From positions 113,632,907-113,696,906 of the forward strand of contig NC_061120.1 in NCBI RefSeq assembly GCF_002878395.1: a stretch of 64,000 nucleotides of DNA. The letters run 5' to 3'. The translations under genes were made by a program, and so were the position numbers. This stretch comes from Capsicum annuum. Taxonomy: Eukaryota; Streptophyta; Magnoliopsida; Solanales; Solanaceae. Every line of letters begins with the position of its first letter. The stretch's first letter is position 1. Below the pieces are notes generated by a model, which ran no database searches, was not told the origin of the DNA, and saw nothing but the letters and a program-made list of their open reading frames with translations. Positions 10,760-23,429 of the stretch are shown here, one piece after another.

Positions 10760-13046
10760 TGTAATGCCCCATACTTTTCTTAACTCACTTTAACTCCTAG
10801 TTTCATGTATAAGAGGCTTAAAGCCTGAAAATTTAACCAAGTGTTAGGGACTTAGTCTTATTTTTGGTATCTTAACTTCGAGGATATTTAAATGAGTCTT
10901 CCCGACCCCGAGACGTAGGTTTTTGAGTTAATTCATGTTTAGGGGTGTAAAGAGAAAGTCTCGGGATGTTTTGGATTTTTTGGATGAGGTTGAGTCATGT
11001 TTGGATTTCGATTCTAGCAGCTCACTGCGATAGTGGTGCATCACGGTGGCTAAGCGATTAGGTACCCATCGCATCGTGGTCTTCCTCTAATCCGCATTCT
11101 AGATACGAATTTAAATGTCTGAGGGGCAATTAAGTCTTTTCCCCTCAATCCAATTCATAAAAACACAAATTAAATGTCAGTTAGGGCATTATATGCCATT
11201 TTTTCCCAATTGCCTCTAAAAAACAAACCCTAATAAATCCCCCAAGTTCATTAATTTCATTTATTTCTTTCCAAGAAAATCAAGAATCAAGTTCCCAAAT
11301 CTAAGAAGCTTCAAGGAAGCTTAAAGATTTGTGTTTCTTTTTTAAGATTTAAGATTCAAGGTATGTGTGATATTCATCTATGGGACGTTTTCACCCATGG
11401 AGTCCGAGAATACCCTTTTGATATCAAATTGTGAGTTTTTTAAACATGTTTATGATAAATTATCTCCATGAAGTTGTTATTGATTTTGATTACAAGTGGT
11501 TTTTGATAAGATGAGCCCTTTACACTTTTCAATGATGAATGTTTCATGTTAAATACCTAATTCATGGTTTTAGTGTTGTAACTATGTTTTAATAACATGT
11601 TTTACCTATTCTTATGCTTAAATTCATGACGCCCATGTGTTTGATGAAATACCTAAATGTTGGGTTTTGAGCAGTGATCCTTTATTATGGGTTTTAAAGC
11701 TTTACATGTCCTTATTGATACTTTTATTTAGTATTGGAGGGTTATGAACACCTAATACTTAGTTATGTATATAATTTCAGTATATTCAGAATAGTTTCAG
11801 ATACACCATGAGCATTGCCATTCAGTTGGTTATCATGATCAGTTTGTTGCTCAGTTAAGCTAGTTTAGTTCAGTAATTCAGTGTCATTTAGTTTGGAGTA
11901 GGATTTAGCACAGAGCAAACTCGGGGATGGGAGATCACCTGCCAGTAGAGGGTGTGACCTTTAGTAGTAGTCCCTGAGTTCTACAACTATAGAGCCAGCA
12001 TAGGTTAGAGATATCAACCTGCCAGTTGAGGGTTGATAAAGTGTTTACCTGCCAATTAAGGGTAACACATATCTCATTAGAGAACCTTCCAGTTTAGGGT
12101 GACTCATTAGTCCTTCAGGAAATTAGTTTAGTGGATCCACAATCCATTGTTAGTTCTCACGGAACGGTACTAACACCCTTCCAACTGGGTTACAGGTTAG
12201 ACCCTGATTAGCTCAGATTGGGGCATGTCAGTTAGATGATACCTCCCAAACACTCAGTTTAGTATTCAGTTCAGAATTCAATTTAGGTTTGCTTGACCAT
12301 AGCATGCAGTTCATCAGTTATTCAATACCAGACTTCAGTATTTTAGTTTACAGTCTATTTCAGTATTATGTTATATGCTTGGACATGTATTCTTAGATTT
12401 TACAGCTTTCACGCATTTTATGCATCAATTATCTCATTTTTTCAGTCAGTCATTTTCTCATACTATTCAGTCAGTCAGTATTTCATGCATATAAACCTAT
12501 GTATTTCAACCTAACCTCATCTTATATACCAGTACATTCAAAGTACTAACCACATACTTTTATCACGCTATGATGTCTTATATCATAGGTTTGGATGCTC
12601 AGTTTTATGACTGCGCTTAGACAGTTCATCTTATCGGCAATAACAATTGTGGTGAGTCCTCTTATTTTGAGGACCAGTAATGTTATTTCAGTATTTCTAC
12701 ATTTCCTTTCAGTTAGTTCAGTTTGGAGTTAGTTGGGGCCTGTCCCATCAACTCTTTTCACTCAGTTTAGAGGCTTTCATGCATGCAGTTAGTTAGTTAG
12801 ATAGCCAGTTGGTTTTATCAGATGTTTTCAGTCATTTAGACACGTTTTGATATATATTTTAGTATCCAATTTTACATAATCTTATTAGTATTTAATCCTT
12901 ATGGCATTGACAGTTTACTTCTACACATGTGTATCTTGTTACTTTATTCAGTGCTCACAGCAGGTACTAGCTTATGGGTTAGCTTGTGGTCACTCGTGAC
13001 CGTAAGCACCATTGTCACAACTAGGGGGTAGCCTCAGGCCGTAACA
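10760..13046 (+). repeat. G1 3' LTR, complete (2287 bp)
   Basis: Starts TGTAATGCCCC and ends GCCGTAACA. The U3 part holds a GC-rich block of GCGAT/GCATC motifs around 11025-11085. The segment 11935-12190 carries a row of inverted repeats, for example TATCAACC/GGTTGATA around TGCCAGTTGAG at 12012-12038. LINE sequence resumes directly at 13047. Confidence 0.9.
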
Positions 13047-13848
13047 ATATCTCTCTATTTTAGCCATATTTTCCAGGATCCTTGTCTCCCCTGCAATCTC
13101 TTTGTGTCTGACTATGTGTTTAAATGCCATAGTAAGTTCTAGCCTAGAGGCTACCTCTTTTTCTCTAATTCTCTGTACTATTGTATCTGCTCCAACTCAG
13201 CTAGTTATTGTCTTAATACATTGTTCTTCTATATGCCCATGTTTTCTCGGGTTGACTTACTTAATTCCTTCAACTTCCCCTTTAGAGCTTTTAATTTGGC
13301 CACCAGTATATAAACAGGATTTCCATTGTAGTTGAAAAAGTCACATCACTTTTTTACTCTTTCATTGAAACCTTTTGTGTTCAACCAGTAGTTTTCAAAC
13401 TTGAAATAGGAATTTGTGTACTCCCATTCTCTACATTGTAACATCAACGATGACTGATCAAATGTCACTTTTTGTAGAATAAATTGTTAGTGTTCCTGAG
13501 TTAGCATCATTCTTCAGAAAAAAGAAACTTGTCCAATCTTACAACTATTGGCTGTCTATCTCATTTCCTTCAAGTGAATTTTCCCTCTGACAAATCCAAA
13601 CCTAATTATATTGCAAGTCTTTTTTGGAGAGGTGTCTAACAGCATTGAGATCTCCAAGACCCAAGGGACTGAAAATTTCTAATCTCGATAGGGGACCCAA
13701 GGCTTGAAAATATCCCTTTGGATGCCCCAATTTCCCACCAGTGTCTTCCCTCTCCTACCTATCATTCAGGTATTGATCATTTCAAGATGTTAATGAAAGT
13801 CATGGCATTTTCCCATGAAACTATAAGACACTGAATAAATATCGACAT
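13047..13848 (-). pseudogene. LINE1 ORF2, piece 2: endonuclease end to pre-RT linker
   Basis: On the minus strand this reads through the linker between the endonuclease and RT of a plant LINE. It shows GEGRHWWEIGASKG, then YFKFENYWLNTKGF, then VAKLKALKGKLKELSKS, and finally RLELTMAFKHI. It is cut at 13047 by the G1 LTR and at 13848 by the hAT-like element. The roughly 1 kb of ORF2 that should follow (the RT core) is absent from the window; piece 1 resumes only at the catalytic box. Confidence 0.8.
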
Positions 13849-14773
13849 CAGTATTTAAAAAGATGAGGGGCATGAGGCGGGGCAGGCGTAAGCCCCATGG
13901 ATTCCTTTATATTTTAAATTTATAATATAGGAAAATAGTGTTATAAATAAAAAATTATAAACAATTTAAAACATGATTATACAAACTCATAGAAAATAAA
14001 ATTTCTGATATAATTTTACAAGTATAAATAAAGAAATGTTAGAATAGCTATTATGATATGCAAATCAACTCTAACATCTAAACTTTCAGATAATAGAAGA
14101 ATTACATGTTTGTAAAATATATTACTATCATACTATGCAATTTACACCCCTGAAAGAAAATAAACAATAAACTTTATTAGTACCTTCATGATAATTTTGA
14201 GATAATAAAACACAATAATTTACTTACTATTCATTTGAAGTAGATGACAACCCAAAGTGGAATGAGGATTCAAATATTTCATGATAATTATCATTTCAAA
14301 TAATTATTATTTTGAGACGTATGACAAATGCAAAAGTTGATAATTTGGAGATGTATGGTAATAATATGAAGACCAGTGACAAGTGAAGATGTAAAATTTG
14401 GCTACATAAGTATTTTTAAAATAAATGTTAATTGATATTCACCCTCACGCTACTTTCAAATAGTAAATATGCAATAAAATGACTTGTTATTTGAGTTATT
14501 CTTCATATGCTTATTTATATAGATGAAAAAAATTATTAAGAATCATTTATTTATTATAGAATTATATGGGTCAACAATGTTAATTAAGGAATTCGACCTA
14601 TATTGCTAAGTTATGTTAGGCGAGCCCCGATTATTGGGCATTAGGTGTGCTTAGGGAATACATTCGGGTGCTTAAGACATAAGCCTTATAAGAATAAGCC
14701 CCACCCTATTCTTCAAGGCGTTTTGCCAGTTCCTTGCCCAGGGCGCGCCCCATAATTGCATTTTAAAACACTG
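13849..14773. mobile_element. non-autonomous hAT-like DNA element (~925 bp) inside LINE1
   Basis: Imperfect terminal inverted repeats: the left end reads CAGTATTTAAAAAGATGA and the right end, reverse complemented, reads CAGTGTTTTAAAATGC, each followed by a GC-rich GGGGC block. The body is very AT-rich, with no ORF. Both flanks are LINE1 ORF2 and the LINE reading resumes across the element, so it is an insertion. The CAGTG-type ends fit the hAT superfamily. The flanking 8-mers (atcgacat and aaccatat) match at only 5 of 8 positions, so the target duplication is decayed or absent. Confidence 0.6.
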
Positions 14774-15415
14774 AACCATATTACTAACTCCTTACCAAAC
14801 CTTATTATCCCACATTATGACAATTCCTCTCCTAGTCCCACTTTTCTTCAATTGAACATAGTTGACCCATCAATTTCCTTGAACTTTTTTTATATCCGTA
14901 ATCTCTCCTTCTACCTTTATTTCATGGAAGCATATCACATCACCCTTTAGGTGTGTGGAATGTTCTTCATCACTTTTTTTTCTTAGCACAATACAGCCCT
15001 CTTACATTCCATCTTCATTATTCTTTGATATCCAAGTATCCTCCTACTTCTAGTACCATTACTCATGAATTTTGGTATCTGGCTCTAAGTCTTTCAATTA
15101 ATTTATCCCATTCTTCTTTAAGATTGATTGCTTCTCCTTATTATTTCATTTGTTGTAATCAATCTTTATGAATAATTTTTTGCATTCTCCTCTCATCCTT
15201 TGAAATCTACTCCAAATTTGTACTTAGTCTAATATTATGTTTTTGAATATAGACAGGAGTACTTAAGCTTTTAGAATTTTCTTCAACTGGAAGTTGAATC
15301 TTCAGTGGGATTACATCTTCTAATATAGGATGTGTTTTTTCTTGCACCTTCAATTGCAAGGAGCTAGGCTTTTCTCTCTCTACATCTATAGTTCCTACTA
15401 TTGCCTAGTTCCCCA
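14774..15415 (-). pseudogene. LINE1 ORF1/ORF2 junction, piece 3: linker and endonuclease N-terminus
   Basis: On the minus strand, the ORF2 start motif WNVRGL lies near 15010-15020. It is followed by GDVICFHEIKVEG and GTRRGIVIMWDNKVW, the first motifs of the plant LINE endonuclease (target-site nicking enzyme). Upstream (15030-15410) is a polar, glutamate- and lysine-rich linker (VEREKPSSLQLKVQEKTHP), as expected for the end of ORF1. It is cut at 15415 by the copia LTR and continues at 29783. Confidence 0.75.
15411..15415 (+). repeat. copia target-site duplication, left copy
   Basis: CCCCA. The identical CCCCA stands at 29778-29782, just after the 3' LTR. Confidence 0.75.
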
Positions 15416-15645
15416 TATTGATTTGTGAATATTTAAGATTTGATTTTGTAGTATCTTAATTGATTTGATAAAATTTGATCAGATTTTCTATAGATAGTAT
15501 AGGTAATAATATCAAATGAGATCATATCTTGATTCTCATATCTGCTAGAATTAAGTGATTTGATTCTGTGTGTGTTTGCTTTCTGTACTATAAATTTTGT
15601 ATCTCTTACATTAATAAAATATACACTTTGGATACCAATCTCACA
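15416..15645 (+). repeat. copia 5' LTR (230 bp)
   Basis: Aligned with 29546-29777: shared start TTGATTTGTGAATATTTAAG, shared centre ATAGATAGT and GATCATATCTTGATTCT. The first two bases are TA where the 3' copy keeps TG; the end is CACA. Confidence 0.85.
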
Positions 15646-15657
15646 TGGTATCAGAGC
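15646..15657 (+). promoter_or_regulatory. copia primer-binding site
   Basis: TGGTATCAGAGC directly abuts the LTR end; it is complementary to initiator tRNA-Met. Confidence 0.85.
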
Positions 15658-15676
15658 AACTTTACTTTTGTGCTTC

Positions 15677-16740
15677 TTATGACTCAATCAACATTTACTG
15701 GGCTGCAACACCCAACGGCATTAACAAAAGCCAAGAGTTCTATTTACAAATTTTCAACCAAGACAACAATGAAATAAGGCAACGATTCTTCTCAATTTTT
15801 CTTCCAACTTATTTCTCACAAGTTGAATGGAAAGAATTATTTGGAATGGGCATCATCTATTCGACTGGCAATTGATGGTCTAGGAAAACTTGGCACTTGA
15901 CTGGAGAAATGAGAAATCCTGAACTAGGAGACCCAAAACCAAATGCCTGGAGACCAAAAAACTTGATGGAAATTGCTTGGCTATTAAATTCCAAGGAACC
16001 TGCAATAGCTAAACCATATTTATTCCTCATTCCTACTGCTAGGGATGTTTGGGAGGATATTAGAGAGACTTATTCTGATTAAAAAATGTCTCTTGGACTT
16101 TTGAATTAAAAATTAAATTGTGAAAAGCAAGGCAAGGAAAGAGAAGTGTTGATCTTTACTATAGTGAGATGGTTTTCCTACGAAAAGATTTAATCAGTGC
16201 GATAATGATGAATGAGAGTGTTCGAAGTATACAGTAAAAGCAATGAAAAAGGAAGAAAGTGAGAGGATATATTTGTTTTTAGCATGGTTGAACCAAGATT
16301 TGATGAACTTTGTTCGTTGCTTCTTGGAAAAACTCCACTGCCCATTTTGAGGGAAATATTTTCTGAAATTAGGCACGTAAGAAACAAGGAGGAATGTTAT
16401 GCTAAAAATAGATTCCAACCTGAAAGCAAAAAATATAGATTCCTTTGCTTTAGTTGCTGTGAAAAATGAGTATGGTAGGAAAAAGAAATCGTGATGTGAT
16501 TCTTGCAAAACATATTGTCACACTCATAAGGCTTGCTGGAAAGTCCATGGAAAACCACCCAACTGGAATAGAAAAAGGGTAGAAAATCATGATAGCCAGG
16601 ACTTTCTTTGTACCAGCAAAAAACTGGGGCTAAAATCTTTTCCAAAATTCCACCATTCACCAAGGAATAGTTAGAGGTACTGCACAAACTTCTCCAATCC
16701 AGTAAACCTAATCCTTCTACTCCCACTTTTCTTTTACCAA
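15677..16740 (+). pseudogene. copia gag, broken
   Basis: Fragments read as NGKNYLEWASSIRLAIDGLGKLG and MVEPRFDELCSLLLGKTPLP in different frames, as in the N-terminal gag domain of plant copia elements. The zinc knuckle CDSCKTYCHTHKAC (about 16500-16540) keeps all four ligands and is followed by WKVHGKPPNW. Stops and shifts occur every 50-100 codons. Confidence 0.8.
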
Positions 16741-17250
16741 AATAGGTAATGTACCCATATGTTTTTTCGAGTACAAATTCTACTAGTATAAGCTCTTGGA
16801 TAATAGATTCAGGGGCTAGAGATCACATGATGTGGAACTTTTATTTTTTTCTCGACTTAAAATCCTTTAGTGAGAAATAAAAAAGTCAAAGTTGTTGATG
16901 TTTCCTTTTTGTCAATTTCTAGGAAAGGGACAGTCAAACTGACCCTTATTTTCCTCTTTTTTGATATCCTTCATGTTTCAAAATTGCCTCATAATCATTT
17001 TTTCCATCAAAATGATTCAAAACCTTAATTGTTATGCTATCTTTGATGATATTTTATGTGTATTTTAGGATAAGGTCTCGAAGAGGATGATTGGAAATGA
17101 TAGAGAGTCTGAAGATATCTATTTTCTTAAAGACGACGACAATTTAATAAATTTTAGTTCAACTTGTTTGAACTATATTCTAGTTTATAATAAAGTCATG
17201 TTATGGAACTATAGACTTGTTCATCCTAGTTTTCATTATTTGAAACTCTT
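16741..17250 (+). pseudogene. copia protease and pre-integrase region
   Basis: The protease active site SSWIIDSGARDHMM is intact at 16792-16833 (Asp codon 16806-16808). The rest is frame-shifted and leads into the short pre-integrase stretch. It would cleave the copia polyprotein if the frame were open. Confidence 0.7.
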
Positions 17251-17259
17251 TTTACCTTA

Positions 17260-18020
17260 GTTGTTCATAAATAAAATGACATCCTCTTTTCAGTGTGAAT
17301 ATTCTGAAATGGCTAAACACAAACGTTCATCTTTTTCTACCCAAAGTGACTATGCCAGAAAACCCTACAAGTTAATCCATGGTGATTTTTGGGGACCTTC
17401 TAGGATAGCAACCACAAATGGAAAAAGGTGGTTTGTGAGTTTCATAGATGATCACACTAGACTAACTTGGGTGTACCTATTGTAAGACAAAAGGGAAGTA
17501 AATTATATATTTGAGGCCTTTTATGTTATGTTTGACACACAATTTCATGAGAAGATTTAAATATTTTGGAGTGATACTTAAGCAATTTTTTCACTTTTAA
17601 GGAAATAGTGCACCAAAGTTCATGTCTTGATACACCCCAAACAAGATGGAGTAGCAGAGAGAAAAACTAGGCATCTTATGGAAGTAACTAGAGCCTTAAT
17701 ATTCACAAGCGGAGTCCCTAAATTTCTTTGGGGAGAAACTCTTTTGATATTCACCTATCTTATTAATAGGATATCTTCCCGTGTTCTTTGTTTTAAAACT
17801 CTTTTCAGTATGTTCAAGACATACTTCCCAACTTCTAAATTGACTCTTTGAGAGTCATTGGGTGTAGTGTATTTGTTCATATTCATGATCATAATAGGAT
17901 AAATTTAATCCACGTGCTAAATAATACATTGTTTGTTGGCTATGCCCCTAGTCAAAAGGGTTACAAGTGTTATGACCTGATTACTAGAAAGGTTATTGAC
18001 ATAATGGTTGACCTTTTTTA
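17260..18020 (+). pseudogene. copia integrase, broken
   Basis: The frame 17261-17485 has KLIHGDFWGPSRIATTNGKRWFV-FIDDHTR, the first catalytic Asp of the core. The frame 17627-17851 has HPKQDGVAERKTRHLMEVTRAL, with the catalytic Glu. The stretch between them, where the second Asp belongs, is shifted and has lost the usual DNG motif. Confidence 0.8.
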
Positions 18021-19503
18021 ATCACGATTGTATTTAAAACTCATCTTAGAGGGAGAAACATAGTGAAGATTTGAGGGATATTCTTGACCTCACACGTGAG
18101 AAGCAAAAGGATCCTGGTTTTATGATAGATATAAGAAATAGTTCTTTTGGTAATAACAACCTAGATAAGGGAAGATATCTCAACTTAAATAATGAAAATA
18201 AGGATACTGAAATAATAAAGCATTTTCATGATACAATTAATGACAAAAAAAATGAACAAACAAAGGAATTACAGGTTTACATAAGAAGTAACTAGAACCA
18301 GGAAAAAGAGATCAAGAACTCTCATCAGAACCAAATGTTCTAGAACCTAATTTTGATTTACCCCTTGTTAGTTTAGACCTTGATCTTCCAATTTCCAAAC
18401 ATAAAGGGGGTAAGAAAAGTAACCAACAATCCCATTTCAAATTTTGTGTCATATAAAAACTTATCTCTTTGCTATATAGTTTTTCTTTTTCAATTATCTA
18501 GAATAGAGATATCGAGAAATGTGCAGGATGCTTTGAACATGCTCTAATGGAAGGAGGCAATTCTAGAGGAAATGAATTCTTTAGAGAGAAATGAAACCTA
18601 GAAAATTATGGAAATAGCATGTGGAAGGAAAATAGTAGGATGCAAGTGGGTGTTCACTGTCAAATTTAAATTAGAAGGGTCCATAAATACGTATAAGGAA
18701 TATTTGGTTGCAAAAGGATTCACTATCTTGAGACATTTGCTCCTGGTTCCAAGTTGAATTCAATAAGGGTTCTTCTGATTATTACTTCAACCTTGATTGG
18801 TCCCTCCAACAACTAGTTGTGAAGAATGCATTCTTGAACGAAAAACTCGAATGAGAAGTCTACATGGACCCTTCTCTAAGTTTTGAAGAAAGGTATGGAA
18901 CTAGAGTGTGAAATATAAATAAAATCTCTCCACGGACTCAAACAATCTCTAAGATCTTGGTTTGAGTGCTTACTCAGTTTGTGAGAAAAAAAGGTACACT
19001 CAAGGGCAAGCAGATCATACCATGTTCATTCGACATTCTCTTAATGGAATGGCAACTATCTTGATAGTCTATGTAGATGATATTATACTTATAGGAGATG
19101 ACTTGTCCAAAATAAAAAATTCAAAAAAATAGTTGGACTCAGAGTTTGAGAATAAAGATTTGGATCAGTTGAAATATTTTTCAGCATCGAAGTGGCGAGA
19201 TCAAAATAAGGAATTATGGTGTCACAAAGGAAGTATGTACTAGATCTTCTAAAAAAGATAGGGATGAGTGGATGTCATCCATCTAAAACACCTACTGATT
19301 TGAATATAAGATTTGGAAAGAAATAAGGAAATTCGGTTGACCACAAGCAATATCAAAGACTAGTGGGGAATTTAATCTAATTGTCACATACTCGACTTGA
19401 TATAGCTTTTGTTGTAAACTTAGTCTATTATGCACTATTCAAAGGAAGAGAACCAAGGAGAGGTATATAGAATCCTAAGATATCTTAAAGTTCTCTGGGG
19501 AAA
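18021..19503 (+). pseudogene. copia reverse transcriptase, cut by G2
   Basis: A spacer (about 18070-18470) leads into RT: KIVGCKWVFTVKFKLEGSI, then the catalytic box VYVDDIILIGDD (about 19058-19096), then GIMVSQRKYVLDLL and RLVGNLI. Reading is cut at 19503 in the sequence SLGK by the G2 LTR and continues at 29049 as ILFFKKSQ. Numerous stops and shifts occur. Confidence 0.85.
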
Positions 19504-22033
19504 TGCAAGACCCCGCAAAATTTCTAATCTTAATTTATTGTTTTAGGCTTGTCAAGGAGTCTCAAAATTAGAAAAGTCTAGCTAAGTTCCCAGACTTAGG
19601 TTATTTTTGGCCTTCAAAAGTTGGCAATTCATTTTGTGACCTTAGTGTCCCTTAATGGTCCACATTTTTGTTGATTCATGATCAGAAAGGTCGAGAGGTG
19701 TTCCCGAACGAGTTTTAGATTTTTCGAAACTCATTTAGACCACATTTGGTGTCCCAAAAAAGTGGACCAACGTGATCTTCATGCACTGCATCGCCTATCG
19801 TGTTGGTTAACATTGTTGCAGGTACTTCCAGTAAAAACAATTGAGGCTTGCCATAATCATGGCGTGACACATCTGGTATCGTGTCGATGCCATCGATGCG
19901 TGGCGTCGCCAATCATGTCGATGCCCAGTTTTTAGTCATTAAATGTTTGCATCTTTAAGGGAAAAAGGGTCAATTTACCACCCCCTATATAAGCCTATAA
20001 CACGAGATTTAGCTAGGTTTTCACAAAAATATAGTTTTTTCTCTTAAATTCCCTCAAGAACAAGTTTAGGATTTTCAATTGAAGGTTCTAATCCAGGAGA
20101 TTCCACCGTAAATCTTCAAGAAACTTCCATCTAAGGTTTGTAAAGTGTTGATTCATGGATTGAATCATATCAATGTTTATGTTGTTGTATGATCACCAAG
20201 TTGAAGTCTGTAATGCATATAATTAAATTATGTTTGCATGTGGTTGGAATTGTTGTATTTGAAGTGAAAAATGTTGCCACAATATATTATTTTAATGTTC
20301 ATACCTAAGCCTCAAGTTATGCATGCAAGGTGGTTGCTAAAATGCCTAAGAGAATAAGAATTATGCTTTATGACTCAATTGTGACCAAATTGATAAATCC
20401 ATGCTTTACCCTTATGTTCATAATGACCTCCATGTTATTGTTATGCATTGTAATGGTTTGGTGGAATGCTTATGAGATTAGACTTACAAAATTATGACAT
20501 GTTTATATGTATTCCTATTCATGTGTAAGCTTATGACATACAAATACTTCATGAAAATCTCCAACATTTATACTATGAATTGTTGACTATGGTCATGTGT
20601 TCAAGAAGTGTCATGTCTTGTTAGTATCATGCTATAGAGTCCTAGGGGTACTTGTACCCGACAATTTAGCTGTATGCCTAGAGCCAGTATCAGTTTCCAG
20701 ATAATCTTAGTCACGCCATGATCAGTAGTATTCTCAGTCAGTTTTAGAACTCAGTAGAATTCAGTCAGTTACATGACTTAGGAAAACTCAGTAATCTCAT
20801 GAACTCAGTCAGTTAAAAGAATTCAATTACATTCTGTCAATCCACAAAACTCAGTTAACTAAGTCCAGTTAATTTCAATATAATTAGTTTAGTGTCTAGT
20901 CAGTTGGGTGTAGGATTCAGCACTGAGCAAACCCAAGGATGAGGGCACACACTAATAATAGAGGGCGTGACCCTTAGAAGATATCTTTGCGTTCAAGAAC
21001 TATGTAGCCAGTATAAGTTGAGACATCAACAGTGATAGTTGAGGGTTGATGAGGTGGATTAATAGGTGCCAATTGAGGGTCCTACCATTCTCCTTTGGGG
21101 ATAATGCCAGATGAGGGTAACTCACAGCTTGTCCTTACCAGTGGCACGGTATTGACACCCCTCTAATTAGGGTACAAATTGGACCCCAACTCTATACAGA
21201 AAAGAGGCATGTAAGTTAGATGACTACTTCCCACAGTTTCAGTCTTAGTCTCAGTAAAAGAACTCAAATAGTTCTTCAGATTCAAGACTGTCAGATACAG
21301 TCACTCAATACAGTATGGAACTCAGCTGTTTCCATCAGAATCAAGACTGGCATACACAGTCACTCAGTTAATAGTATATTAGTTATATGGAACTCATGTT
21401 ATTAATATTCAGACACAGTAGTCAGTATTATCACAATCTCTTTTACAGTTACGTATTCATGTATCTATTCTCATGTTTATGTTATTTAGTCAGTTAGTAT
21501 TGTTCATACATATCAACCCCATGTATTCAGCCTACCTTAATTTGCAAACCAGTACATTTAAATGTACTGGCATATAATTTTCTTCTGTGCTATGGTGTTT
21601 TACACCATAGTTTCGGATGCTCAAGTTCCTGAATGTACTTAGCTTAAGATTCATCCAACAGTAGTAGATTTGCATTGAGTCCACATCATTCGAGGATTGC
21701 ATGATTATTCCATTACTTCATTATTTCAGTTTTTAGTAGATAGAGTTAGTTTGGGACATGTCTCTTTAACTCCACAGTTTAGAGGCTTTCAGACTAGCAT
21801 GTTTAGACAATTTATTTCAGTTTTTATTTCAGTTTTGGTATTGATATACCATATTTCTAGATGTTATATTTTATCAAATATTTTAACCGTATGGCCTTTC
21901 ATCCCTTTTAGTCTACATTTGTACAGTATATTATGCAGTGCTCAGTTACAAATATCAGTCATAGGTTAGCTTATGGTCCTTTGGGATTGCTAGCACCGTG
22001 TAGCATTCCGAGTATCAAATTTGGAGAATCACA
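19504..22033 (+). repeat. G2 5' LTR (2530 bp)
   Basis: Starts TGCAAGACCCCGC and ends GAGAATCACA. A TATA box (CTATATAAG) lies near 19985. U3 carries a block of GATGCCATCG-type motifs at about 19860-19930. A row of inverted repeats occupies 20943-21190. Confidence 0.9.
19985..19993 (+). promoter_or_regulatory. TATA box of the G2 5' LTR
   Basis: CTATATAAG within CCCCCTATATAAGCC; the 3' LTR has the same motif at 26937-26945. It marks the probable U3/R region. Confidence 0.6.
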
Positions 22034-22036
22034 AAC

Positions 22037-22056
22037 TTGGCATCAAAGCCAGGTTC
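22037..22056 (+). promoter_or_regulatory. G2 primer-binding site
   Basis: TTGGCATCAAAGCCAGGTTC matches the initiator-tRNA complement over a longer stretch than in G1, with two substitutions. Confidence 0.75.
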
Positions 22057-22110
22057 AACAGTGTCCTAGGAAGTCTAAAAAACAGCATCTACTAGAATCT
22101 TATGCATGGG

Positions 22111-22126
22111 TGTGTTGCGCGCCACA
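22111..22126 (+). other. G2 leader hairpin with palindromic loop
   Basis: TGTG and CACA pair around the 8-base loop TTGCGCGC, whose GCGCGC is self-complementary. It lies about 73 bases after the primer site, as in G1. Confidence 0.6.
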
Positions 22127-22256
22127 TTTATGTACAGGAGGCTATAAGATATTTTAGGAACAATTTCCTTTTTTTCCGTATCCATGTCATGCCAGTGAGC
22201 ATGAGCTCAAATTTAACTCTCAGTCTAATCCGTTTCTCCCTTTTCAGTTAAAGAAC

Positions 22257-23400
22257 ATGCCTCCCAAAAGAAGAAATGGAAATCAGTCAGCCCCTCAGCC
22301 CGTCCAAGAAGATCCCTTGGACAAATATGTTTCTCATGCAGAGTTCAGAGCTGCATTCACTACTCTTGATAATTCAGTTACTACCTTGAATGAATGACTA
22401 GCTGTCATTTGGCTAACTCAATGGCTAATTCAGCTGTAGCCAGGATTTGGGACTTTACCTGAATGAATCCTCTATCCTTCTTTGGGTCTAAGTCCGATGA
22501 AGACCCTCAGGAATTTCTTGATCAGGTTCAGAAGGTTACAGAAATCATGGGGGTTATCGCTTGTGAGAGTATTGAGCTAGCTGTATATCAGTTACAGGAT
22601 GTGGCTCACATATAGTTCAAATAGTGAAAGGCAGAGAGGACTATAGATGCAGAACCTATTGAGTGAGAGAAGTTTGCCACTGCATTTCTGGATAGATTCT
22701 TTCCTATAGAGATGAGAAAAGCTAAAATGTTAGAATTTATCAATGTCAGGAAGGGCAACATGATATTGAAAGAGTATTCTCTTAAGTATACTCAATTAGC
22801 TAGATACGCTCCTCATGTAGTTGCAGACAACAGGGCTAAGATGAGTAAGTTTGTTTCTAGAGTGAATGATAGTATGGTCAAAGAGTGCAGTTCCGCGATG
22901 TTAATTAGTGAGATGGACATAGCGAGGCTTATGATCAATGCTCAATAGATAGAAGAGCAGAAGATCAAGATGAGAGAGAAGTATAATAAGAGAGCAAGGA
23001 TAGGTAGTTTCAACTTTGCTCAACCTAAGTCAGAGGGTGGGAATTATTCTTAGTTCCACTCTAAGTCATCTATTCCAGCTCCTTCCTCAACCAGTGCTCT
23101 AGTGCTAAAATTTAGAGACAACAGTAGGGATAGGGCGTTAGGCCCTAAACCTCAGGGCAGTGTTAGTAGTGCCTACACTCATCCTCTTTTTTAGACTTCT
23201 GGTAAGAACCATTAGGGTATTTGCAGAGCTGGAAGTGATGTCTATTTTGGATGTGGCAAGCTAGGCTACAGGGTCAGAGATTGTCCTCAGTCAGGCTTTC
23301 AGGGTTAGCGTAACCGTTCCTCAACCAGTTTGGTCACCCAAACTAGTAGGGTTCCACTTCCAGCGCTGCCAATGGGCAATGCACAAATAGACTATATGCT
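22257..23400 (+). pseudogene. G2 gag, broken
   Basis: Here the start ATG is kept (22257-22259): MPPKRRNGNQSAPQPVQEDP, then DKYVSHAEFRAAFTTL. The capsid-like stretch is open at 22712-22948 (KMLEFINVRKGNM, LARYAPHVVADNRAKMSKFV). The zinc knuckle reads YFGCGKLGYRVRDC, so two of its four ligands (the first Cys and the His) are now tyrosine. Multiple stops, many of them TAG in place of CAG or TGG. Confidence 0.85.
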
Positions 23401-23429
23401 CTTCCGTTCCTACAAGATCAAGAAAATTC

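Larger units (their letters stand above)
5215..13046 (+). mobile_element. Ty3/gypsy chromovirus G1 (Tekay/Del-like), inserted in LINE1
   Basis: A 7.8 kb element with a truncated 5' LTR, tRNA-iMet primer site, gag, protease, RT, RNase H, integrase with a chromodomain-like tail, polypurine tract and complete 3' LTR. Both sides are flanked by pieces of the same minus-strand LINE, so it inserted into that LINE. The left side has lost the first 1.73 kb of the LTR along with the LINE RT core, so no target duplication can be read. All coding domains are broken. Confidence 0.9.

Noticed and set aside
13849..14773. Perfect 8-bp target duplication of the hAT-like element
   Set aside because: Flanking 8-mers agree at only 5 of 8 positions, so I do not claim it.
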